Positions 56,421-64,000 of a stretch of 64,000 bases of DNA are shown piece by piece. The notes under the pieces are model-generated. The model was not told the origin of the DNA. It worked only from the letters and a program-made list of their open reading frames with translations, and searched no databases. The position numbers and the translations under genes are program-made. Location: positions 312,824,092 through 312,888,091 of the forward strand of contig OY282558.1 in the NCBI GenBank assembly GCA_958295665.1, given 5' to 3'. This DNA comes from Tipula vernalis. Taxonomy: Eukaryota; Arthropoda; Insecta; Diptera; Tipulidae. Position 1 is the stretch's first letter. Every line of letters starts with the position of its first letter.

Positions 56421-56990
56421 GATATTAAAATGATAATTTAGTTATTTCGTAACGCTTATAAAATTAGTTTTCAAAACGGCAACGAGAAATACAAGTGAGT
56501 ATGTTTCAGAATATCCATGTCTTGATTTCTTATTTTGTTTATTTCTTAAATTTTATTGTACCCTATTTTGAGTACGAGCTCATTCACAATTGAATGCCAT
56601 TGAAAAAAAAGTTGTACACAATAATGGGTATGTTCGATAATTTGGCACGGTGGCATACAGTGTACATTTTTCCCCTTCTCTTACCAACAGAAAGCAAATC
56701 AAGGGAGAAAAGTTATCAAACAGGTCCAATATAATCATAAAATCTACAGCAACGAGATAACATTCCTTTGGGCAATATTTGTAATTCCCTTACAATTTGT
56801 ACAACGTTTTAGAAAGGCATCTAATGAATTTTGCACAGTATTTGTTTAATATGGTATCACAATAATTCCAAACTGCATTTTAGTTGATTATCTGTGCTGT
56901 TGAAAAACATTTCCGGATTCGTAAAAATTCTGTTTGCAAAATAAATATATTTTAATTTTTTTTTTATTTTGAGAAGACAATAGAAAAAAT
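56421..56990. other. unassigned sequence between copia and BEL relics
   Basis: The 5' part of the copia element (leader, 5' LTR) is expected here but could not be recognised. No second copy of the 'ctttaaca' LTR edge was seen. Confidence 0.4.
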
Positions 56991-57300
56991 TTATCCGCCT
57001 GATTTAAAAGACAAGCCGTGATTTAGTAAAGTGTTGAAATAAGTGGATGTTAGAAGTATTCGGTTGTCGTGTCTGTTGTTTAAGATTTCCAAAGCAGTCT
57101 GGTAATTTTTTTCTGTTAGTTGAATATGGCTAAATAATAATTTAGCTGTCACCACACTATGCAGGTTATTTTTCAAGTAGTACTTCTTATGCGTGTCACT
57201 AATATGCATCCAACCCAGTTCATACATTCGTCAAATAATTGTGGAATTTGAATTCGTATAACTCTACAATCCAAGTTATCGTATTGAAATGCTTCGCTGG
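56991..57300 (-). pseudogene. BEL/Pao retrotransposon gag fragment
   Basis: The 78-codon frame 57227-56991 reads 'KKYYLKNNLHSVVTAKLLF', 'IQLTEKNYQTALEILNNRHDN' region and 'LLTSTYFNTLLN'. This is the conserved block of BEL/Pao Gag (K-x-x-Y-L..L.G.A..L......L-T..N-Y..A...L..R-Y-D-N). Upstream in another frame, near 57265-57230, 'IRIQIPQLFD' matches the preceding 'I-x-I-P-x-F' block. The rest of gag and all of pol are absent. Confidence 0.75.
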
Positions 57301-57669
57301 CCCTGGCATTCTTCCATTTTGATTTTGATTTCCACGATAATATTTTACAAAATTTTCAGAGTACTGCTCAATGACGTACTTTATTTCTGACTCATTCTCC
57401 ACATTTGCTTACATGCACATTTTCTGGATTTGATTCATTCTTTAGAAGGTAAGTTAAGCAATATGTAACTATATACAACAACTTATTTAGAAATATTTGT
57501 GCAAATAGGCAACCTGTAAAGGCTCTGCTCTCTAGACTAAGGCTAAGAAATCTCTTGATGATTTTAGTTTTTGCATTCATATCTAGATAATGCTGGTTAC
57601 CAATTAATTATATTCAAATTATATTCTAATTGAAAAATGATGGAATAAGGGTTTTCTCCTTAATCAGAA
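57301..57669. other. unassigned sequence upstream of BEL fragment
   Basis: Two short minus-strand frames (57402-57220 and 57580-57392) could be the remaining N-terminal gag or leader but show no motif. Confidence 0.35.
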
Positions 57670-57673
57670 CTGG

Positions 57674-57902
57674 GGCCCTTTTCTCGAATTCCACATCCAT
57701 TTTCCACATGCGGACGTCTGTCAAAATTGATCAAAACGTTCGAAAATTTTAATTCGTATATAAAACACATATATGGCAAATTTCTTCCAACTGCTTATAC
57801 CCATTCGGAAATATTCCCTTAGTACCAAAAAAAATCAATTTTTATAAATTTTGACAGATGTCCACATGTGGAAAATGGATGTGGAATTCGAGGATAGGGC
57901 TG
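57674..57902. mobile_element. 229-bp MITE with about 50-bp TIRs
   Basis: The left arm from 57674 and right arm to 57902 are inverted copies over about 50 bp. They share the run CTCGAATTCCACATCCATTT and continue through 'tccacatg.ggac.tctgtcaaaatt'. Only about 130 bp separate the arms. A 4-bp CTGG occurs on both outer sides (57670-57673 and 57903-57906) but is too short to be sure of the boundary. It is non-coding. High arm identity suggests a fairly recent copy. Confidence 0.85.
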
Positions 57903-57906
57903 CTGG

Positions 57907-58900
57907 TTAGATTAGATTAAGGGAAATTCCTATTGTAAAATTAAAGATAAATATTTAAATAAAGAAAAATAAGGCTGCCAAGTAACGAAAGGTTTGTGGT
58001 AATTTGTTCACAAAATTAGTTTTGCCAGGTTTCCATTTCGGCGAGATGTCAAAATAGTTTCCCACATATTGCATTCAGGTTCCGACGTATTGACCTTCAC
58101 TTGATATTTTTCGAGATTTTCATTATTTAGAGATATTTATAAGTTTTTAGTGGATTCACCAATTATAGACAAATGTTACATGTATGTATAAGAGTTCTGC
58201 TATTTTTGAAGGATCGAGGATTTTATGATTATGCGGTATTTTCTATATGATTAAAGACTTTCGAAATTCACAAAGAATGATTTGATTACGTGTGTTATAG
58301 ACCTTAGTGCTTGTCTGATTATTTGAGTTTTCTTGGCTAACGAACGGCCTCAAAAGATTGTTCTCAATTATTCGAGATTCTGAAGTTTACTCTGTATTTC
58401 CAAGCTTTTTTCCTAATTTATTAGGTAAGAGTTTAAAAACGATGGGTTGCTCGTAAGTATGTAAGTCGTTTGGGAAGTTTGATACACAAGTTTTAAATTT
58501 TTATATGTATCTGATTTCTATGGAAGAATTCAAGCTTACTGAACTCGGGCCTCTCCTTCTTTGATGGAGGTAAAGCAAATATAGCTCTGTGGTTTTATCC
58601 AAAAGTAAAGAATAGGAGTCCTTAATTGTAAAACTATATAGGTCAACTTAATTTGGCAAAATATGTAAATCGGCTTCTTCATCATTACAGACAGTTGGCC
58701 TCTAATTTGGTGAACCGAACCAAACTAAATATTGTACCTAAATTTACAAATTAGCCTGTTAGCTTATAATCATTTAGATAACCGAGGCCTACAATAATAT
58801 AAAGCAAGGATCTAAAGATTCAGAATTTGAAACCACTGGATCGGGCAGTCGTTAAAATCAAAAATTACTGCCCTCAAAATAATACTATGAAATTATGAAA
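57907..58900. other. unassigned AT-rich sequence
   Basis: Scattered 'ttcgagat' and 'attcgagat' words near 58115 and 58370 echo the 20.1-20.8 kb tract. No coding region was recognised. Confidence 0.4.
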
Positions 58901-60060
58901 TATGAGAAAGAACATATCCAATTAAGGAGCATTTGCCTGCATTAATGGTCTGGAAATGGTCATATCAGCATTGTTCTGTCCTCCTGCAGTTCTTAGATTG
59001 TTTCAGCCACATGAGTAATAAATTTCGTGCGAAAGTTATTACAACGCCAAAAATATTCAATGGTTTTCAGATTAACATCGCCAAAAGGACAACAACTCTA
59101 CAAAGCTGCAGAGGAATCGTCCTTAGCAGTTTCCGATTTAAGTAACCTTTGTGCAACAAAGGCCGTTTCACGTGCTAAGGAAAGCACAAACGAGGGAACT
59201 AATTGGAATCGATATAGGATCCTAACGAACAAAATTATCTCCTGAATATTCCTCGTTTCACACCAGCAGATATTGATGCGCCGGCAGAAAATTTAAAAGG
59301 TTTCCTGGAATTATAAGCACAAAAGGCTACACCCGTCATATGTAGTTCTGAAGAAGTCAAATAATTGTCATATATTATACTGATACTCATCTAGGGAAAG
59401 CTGAGAATTCGCCATCAATGGCTCCAATCAAAATCACCGTTATTGAAATGGGAATTAAATCGAGCGATTGAGGCTCTAAAAGTTTACATAGCAGAAAGAA
59501 GAAAACCAGTGCTTCCAGAATTATCTAACGAACTCTCGGCAACCGAGAGGATGGACTATTCTTTGTGGAAGGCAAAAAAAAGATTTAAAAAGTCCACCAA
59601 ACTCGAATCCACTACCAATTGGAAATTGGGCGACAAATGATGAAAAAATAGCCAATGCTTTTTCAGCTCATCTAACAACAGTATTCTCACCACACAAAGA
59701 AGCTAATTAAAATCTATAAAGTATAATTGAAAGAAATTTAAGAATACAAATAAAAATTGCATAAGCCGAAAAAACGCTCAGGAACATGATCTTATGACTG
59801 GAAAAATGATAAAGAAATTGCCAGCTAAATGCATAAAACTGTAATAACATTTATATTCAACGCGATCATGTTGACCTGCTGTACCCTTAAAAATGGATGG
59901 TATCTTTTCACAACGATACCTAGAAAAAAATTAAACCAATGGAAGAAAGGCGCATTATTAGTGACCTTCAATTTTTGTTCCGAAACCAACAACCGTGACA
60001 AGTTAAAATGTAAAGTTTATGCAAATTTTATTCGTTTGAAACATAGCTTTAGCCCAAAAT
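58900..60060 (+). pseudogene. Jockey-group LINE ORF2: linker and start of RT
   Basis: Successive frames give pieces of the endonuclease-RT linker: 'TNWNRYRILTNKI' (59199-59238), 'LNRAIEALKVYIAERRKP' (about 59452-59510), 'YSLWKAKKRFKKST' (59558-59600), where Jockey has S-L-W-K-A-T-R-x-L-K, and 'DEKIANAFSAHLTTVFSPHKE' region (59642-59704). The RT start follows: 'IKKLPAKCIKTVITFIFNAIM' region (59810-59872) and a degraded 'P-x-x-W-x-x-A' block. At least four frameshifts separate them. The RT core is missing; a later RT piece of the same clade lies at 62.7 kb. Confidence 0.8.
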
Positions 60061-60785
60061 TCTGTAGCGACTTCGATTCAATCAATTTAAATTCAATTAT
60101 AAATAAATAAATTTATAATTTCGAATTTAAATATTTTATGAACCGCGCTACCGAGAATCACAACTCATATTGTGAATTTTATTTTTTTTTATATGAATGA
60201 GAGGAATCTATGTTTCATGTTTATTATCATTTCGCACAACCGTGTGCGAACCCTTATTATAGCTTTGTTTACTAAATTAATGCGAAAAAGATTTTTATTT
60301 TATTATAGGTATTTATATTATATTTAGATTTCCCCTTTTTTGGTATCGTCGTGAATTTGTACAACGACGACACACACACGTATATGCTATTATATTGAAA
60401 AAATATATAGCCAGTTCAATTTAATTTTTCGACCGAATTGGTTTTTATTAAAAAATAATTAATGGCGTGGGAGCGTATTTATAAGAAATGTATTTACTCT
60501 ACTTTAAATAATTAAGTTCTAATAAAATAAACGTTTGTATTTTATAAATAAATAAATAATAATTATAATATATTACATAAGAACGTTATAATTCTACCCT
60601 CAAACACTATAAAATGACGTGATACTTTATTTATATCATGATAGTTACTTAATTCTAACACAGTTTTGCTCTAACAGAAATTTCAAAAATATTACCGACA
60701 TGTTTAGCCAGTAGAAAAATAAATTATTTGCTAGCCTGTTCTGTAAAATGCGATATAAACGGCATGAGATAAAAGATAATTGCAC
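60061..60785. other. AT-rich stretch, nothing recognised
   Basis: It contains A/T runs and no motif. Confidence 0.45.
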
Positions 60786-61415
60786 GGTTTAACCAGTAAA
60801 TGCATTTGATGTAAACTTTGTAGAATTTCTGTATGTCAGTGAGCCGTGAGATAGTTCCTTGAAGTCAGAAAATATTTGTTGGTCGGCTTAGCTGATTACA
60901 GAATTCGACAGAAGTTGGTTTAAAGCATTTGTCGTAAACCTTTTAGAATTTTTGAATATCCGCTAAAAATCGACACAGCATGGTATTTGTTGTAAACTCT
61001 TTCGTGTTGTTGTATATCAGTGATCTGTGATATAGTCCCTTGAAGTCAGAAAACATTGGTTGGCCGGCTCAGATTATGAAATTAGGCAGAGGTTCCTTAA
61101 TTTCGTTTGCTGAGAAAATAATTTTTGGTCGGCTCTGATGATTATGGATTTATGCAGAGAATGATTTAATGATTTTTTTGCAACTTTTAGAATTTTTATA
61201 TGTCGATAAGCCGTGATATAGTTCCTTGAAGTCAGAAAATGTTTGTTGGCCGGCTCAGCTGATTAAAGAATTAGACAGAGGATGTTTTAATTCATTCGTT
61301 GTAAACATTTTAGAGTTTTTGTATGTCAGTGAGCTGTACCGGATGAGATAGAGGATGGTTTAATGCATTTGTTGTAAGCTTTTTAGGATTTGTGTATGGC
61401 GGTGAGCTATGATAT

Positions 61416-61424
61416 ATTCCCTTG
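61416..61424 (+). repeat. 9-bp target duplication ATTCCCTTG, left
   Basis: It is identical to 62120-62128. One copy is part of the satellite unit ('gatata.tcccttga.gtcag'), so joining across the insert restores a normal unit. Confidence 0.85.
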
Positions 61425-62119
61425 GAATAGGACCGAAAGGCCGAAAGTCGAAAGGCCGAATGTCGAAAGACCGAACGCCGATAAACCGAATATCAAAAGG
61501 CCGAATATCAAAAGGCCGTTTGTTTCGAAATTTAATCTTTTCGAAATCTTTTTATGAATGAAATTTTCAAAATTTATATTTTTATGAAAACCAAAATTTA
61601 TATTTTTATCAAAATTTTTATATAAAAATGTTTAATAATAAATCGCTTTAAATATAAAAATCTTCTTACGTTTTTTTTTGTCGTATAATTAAAAATTAAT
61701 TATAGAAAAAGAAAAATAAATAAATTTTTTGCCGACAAAATATATCATATTAAAATGCTACATATGCTACATACACATAGGATTTATTAGGACGTATTTT
61801 CAATTTATTTAAATCATTTTACATTAAGAAAAAATTCAATGGTTTTAAATATGGATTTCAATCAATTAAGTGAAGAAAAATTAAATTAAAAGTCGGCCTT
61901 TCGACCCAATCGGTCTTTCCACACGTTCGACCATTTGACCCATTCGGCCTTTCGACATTCGGCCTTTCGACCCATTCGCTTCAACACTTTCGGAATTTCG
62001 ACCCAATCGACCATACGACATTAGGCCTATCGACATTCGGCCTTCGGACTCATTCGAACTTTCGGCGTTCGGCCTTTTGATATTCGACCTTCCGGCACTC
62101 GGCCTTTCAACATCGAACG
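61425..62119. mobile_element. 695-bp foldback element with 15-bp repeat ends
   Basis: The left end is about six tandem copies of a 15-bp unit, CCGAATRTCRAAAGG type (61431-61520). The right end is about fifteen copies of the same unit inverted (61892-62115). Between them lie about 370 bp of AT-rich DNA with no gene. A 9-bp duplication, ATTCCCTTG, flanks it. Terminal inverted repeats made of short tandem repeats and a 9-bp target duplication are the hallmarks of Drosophila FB foldback transposons. The ends differ in copy number, as in FB. Confidence 0.88.
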
Positions 62120-62128
62120 ATTCCCTTG
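62120..62128 (+). repeat. 9-bp target duplication ATTCCCTTG, right
   Basis: It matches 61416-61424 exactly. Confidence 0.85.
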
Positions 62129-62689
62129 ACATCAGAAAATATTTTATGGCCAGCCCAGATGATTGTGGAACTTGATAGAAGATGGTTTAATGCATTTATT
62201 GTAAACTTTTTAGAATTTGAGCTGTAATAGAGTCCCTTGAAGTCAGAAAACATTAGTTAAAAAGTTTTCAGAATTTCTATATAACGGTGATTTGAGCTAA
62301 AGTCCTTTCATATTAGAAAATAATTTTTGGCCGGCTCGGATGACAGGGAATGGTTTAGTGAGTTTGTTTATAAATTTTTATAATTTTTATTATTCAAAAA
62401 ATATTTATTGGTCGGCTCAGATGATTATGGAATTAGATAGAAAATGATACATTGTATTTGATGTAAACCTATGTCGGTGGGCTGTGATATAGTGAATGGC
62501 TCAGATTATGGAACAAGAGATAGGTTGGATTAATGCGTTTGTTGAAATTTTTTGAGATTTTCTATACAAGTGTGATTTGTGATATAATACGTTGAAGTTA
62601 GAAAATATTTGTTGGCCGGCTCAGTTGATTTTGGAATTATGTAGAAGATGGTTTAGAGCATTGTTTTTCTGTAAAACTCCCTTCTTAAA

Positions 62690-63464
62690 AGGCAACGTAT
62701 GGTCAAACAAAATAGCGCAACTACTTGCATACATTATCTTAGCGCAAGTCTAGTCACCGTTGTTCAAGGACCAATGATATTCGTGTTATACACACCCGAT
62801 TTATTTGTAACCAACAAAATAATAATATGAACTTCCTCCGGCGACACAGCCACCCTGGTACCACACAATACGCCCGAAATAGATATAAAAGGATTACAGA
62901 AGCATATAAACAAAATCGCGGACTGGCTGAATGCATGGCGAATAAAAGTAAACGAAAACAAATCATCTCACGTCAGATTCACGCTGAATAAACATACTGG
63001 CTCTTCAACAACAATTGTCAAGTACTAAAGTTTGTCCCTGGATAGAAGTTTGAAAAAATCACATTGAATCAAAGTGCAACTAATTAATAAGTCCTTTTGT
63101 TAAATGTACGGGCTGGAAAGAAAATCTCAGCAGTCTTTACACAATAAAACTTTTTTGTACAAAGCGATAATCAAAAACAAATGAACATATGATATCCAGT
63201 TATGGGGAAATACCAGCGTGTCAAATAGAGAACTCCTGCGAAAATACTGCGAAGTATTATGAAGGCTCCGTGTTGCATTGGAAACAATATATGACGACCT
63301 TGGAACTAAAACCATTAAAGAAACAGTTAAAGAACTCAGTTCGAAATATTACTAAAAACTAGATATACATCTCAACGAATTGGCCACAGGTATGCTAAAA
63401 AAGGCCTCGATTTAGGCTACTAAGAATAACGGATCCATATGGGCGCCTTAGCCCTAAACTTTGT
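62690..63464 (+). pseudogene. Jockey-group LINE ORF2: RT C-terminal half
   Basis: After a degraded region where the catalytic F-A-D-D should be (about 62800-62850), the frame 62874-62990 reads 'PEIDIKGLQKHINKIADWLN' and 'AWRIKVNENKSSHVRFTLNK'. This is the conserved RT block 6-7 of Jockey, with the W-R-I-K-V-N-x-x-K-S motif. Later pieces are 'LYKAIIK' and 'YDIQLWG'-like sequence near 63150-63215, and 'GLRVALETIYDDLGTKTIKE' near 63260-63320, matching the domain after RT. The end near 63420 fits the loss of the last residues. Frameshifts and substitutions are numerous. Confidence 0.78.
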
Positions 63465-63689
63465 TTAACCCTTCCGTGTAGGAGTTAAAAGTATCAATTA
63501 GTATGTGAGTTGCGGGAGGAGAAAATTAAACGAAAACTTTTAAATGTACTTTATACAAATAACAATAATTCACGGTGTTTTGTTAAAGTTCGTATTTTGT
63601 AATGACGTACACGTGTACGGCACTCCGCAGTAGAGATGATTTTACGCATATGACGTATGCGTGTACGGCACTCCACGCGGAATGGTTAA
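63465..63689. mobile_element. 217-bp TTAA-flanked MITE (piggyBac type)
   Basis: TTAA at 63465-63468 and 63686-63689 flank 63469-63685. The ends are inverted: CCCTTCCGTGTAGGAGT versus CCATTCCGCGTGGAGTGCC (right end read inward). A subterminal motif, 'gtgtacggcactcc', is directly repeated at 63615 and 63662. TTAA duplication with CC-starting TIRs is the piggyBac pattern. It has no coding capacity, so it would depend on a transposase elsewhere. The piggyBac relic at 28.65-29.96 kb is of the same superfamily, but its ends are unknown. Confidence 0.75.
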
Positions 63690-64000
63690 AGCCTACAAGA
63701 TAATACTTCAAAATTTTCTAACTTTTTTGATTTTGATATAGATACCTGTATGTCAAGTAACTTGATAGGCGATATTTCTATAGACAATATAACTTGCGGC
63801 TATATATGGAGATTTCATAAAACAAACATACAGAAACATCATAAACTATTTTAGTAAATAAAAAACTAATAAAAATAATTTTAATATTCATTTACAAATT
63901 TTACAATACTATTTACTCATATATGCATAAAAACAAATAAAATTATAATTAATATTAATATAATTAAGATTCGATTAGATTCTCGTCATGCGTCATTAAA
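63690..64000. other. AT-rich stretch, nothing recognised
   Basis: No motif or repeat boundary was seen up to the end of the window. Confidence 0.45.

Larger units (their letters stand above)
60786..62680. repeat. degenerate tandem array, unit roughly 120-190 bp
   Basis: Diverged copies of a unit with the order 'cccttgaagtcagaaaa', 'ttggccggctcagatgatta', 'ggtttaatgcatttgttgtaaac', 'tttttagaattt', 'cagtgagctgtgatatag' are repeated about ten times. Clear landmarks 'gaagtcagaaaa' lie at 60861, 61042 and 61228, and variants continue to 62620. Spacing is irregular because of indels. The array is interrupted by a foldback element at 61425-62119. It is probably an old satellite. Confidence 0.8.

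Noticed and set aside
61881..62132. 83-codon minus-strand frame with 'GRMSKGRM' repeats
   Set aside because: It is the translation of the 15-bp tandem units of the foldback end; a unit length divisible by three keeps a frame open without coding.
62754..62966. Minus-strand 65- and 70-codon frames
   Set aside because: They are antisense to the Jockey RT block with the WRIKVNE motif.
1..64000. tRNA, rRNA, histone or other conserved host genes
   Set aside because: I looked for tRNA B-box-like GGTTCRAATCC cloverleaves, GC-richer rRNA blocks and conserved exons and found none that I could support.

Overview
This is a strongly AT-rich eukaryotic window that reads as a transposable-element graveyard in an insect genome, most likely a fly (Diptera). 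The organism call is inference. It rests on the mixture of families: 17.6/297-like Ty3/Gypsy, copia, BEL/Pao, Jockey-group and LOA-like LINEs, mariner, Tc1, piggyBac and PIF/Harbinger, plus foldback elements resembling Drosophila FB and Tetris in architecture. I found no intact host gene, tRNA, rRNA, bacterial operon or CRISPR array. Nearly every recognisable coding segment is a broken transposon protein, so most coding features are listed as pseudogenes.

Layout. 1-3.7 kb is featureless AT-rich DNA. 4-7.5 kb is a minus-strand gypsy relic (gag, protease, RT, RNase H) split by a 661-bp MITE with a 5-bp target duplication. 9.6-10.6 kb is a Jockey-like LINE remnant. 12.4-13.3 kb is an eroded foldback copy. 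14-15.1 kb holds dispersed hairpin-rich repeats and 15.7-16.6 kb a mariner relic. 21.87-23.43 kb is a complete, recently active-looking Tc1 element with TIRs, TA duplications and a probable 119-bp intron. 25.3-29.9 kb is a chain of relics: an unnamed DDE-like protein, a LINE 3' end, an RT-bearing LINE and a piggyBac transposase. 32.7-37.8 kb is a second minus-strand gypsy relic containing an LOA-like LINE, which itself contains a (TAA)n-tailed retroposon. These are three nested layers, and each boundary is supported by target-site duplications. 37.8-38.7 kb is a Jockey-type ORF1.

39.72-42.32 kb is the most striking object: a 2.6-kb foldback element. Its arms are arrays of a 147-bp tandem repeat in opposite orientations, bounded by inverted termini and 13-bp direct repeats. 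A relative lies at 12.4 kb. 42.4-43.0 kb is a Harbinger relic lacking its catalytic core. 43.4-44.8 kb is a cluster of hairpins and MITE-like elements. 45-51.7 kb is mostly empty. 51.8-52.9 kb is a LINE endonuclease fragment, 53.5-56.4 kb a degenerate copia element, 57.0-57.3 kb a BEL gag fragment, and 57.67-57.91 kb a MITE. 58.9-60.0 and 62.7-63.5 kb are two Jockey pieces flanking a degenerate tandem array. That array is interrupted by a second kind of foldback element, with 15-bp repeat ends and a 9-bp target duplication. A 217-bp TTAA-flanked MITE lies at 63.5 kb.

Across the window, LINE, gypsy and DNA-transposon insertions can be ordered in time by nesting. Tandem repeats carried inside foldback elements look like seeds for satellite DNA. 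Three perfect inverted repeats with 3-nt spacers suggest a recurrent hairpin-templated mutation process.
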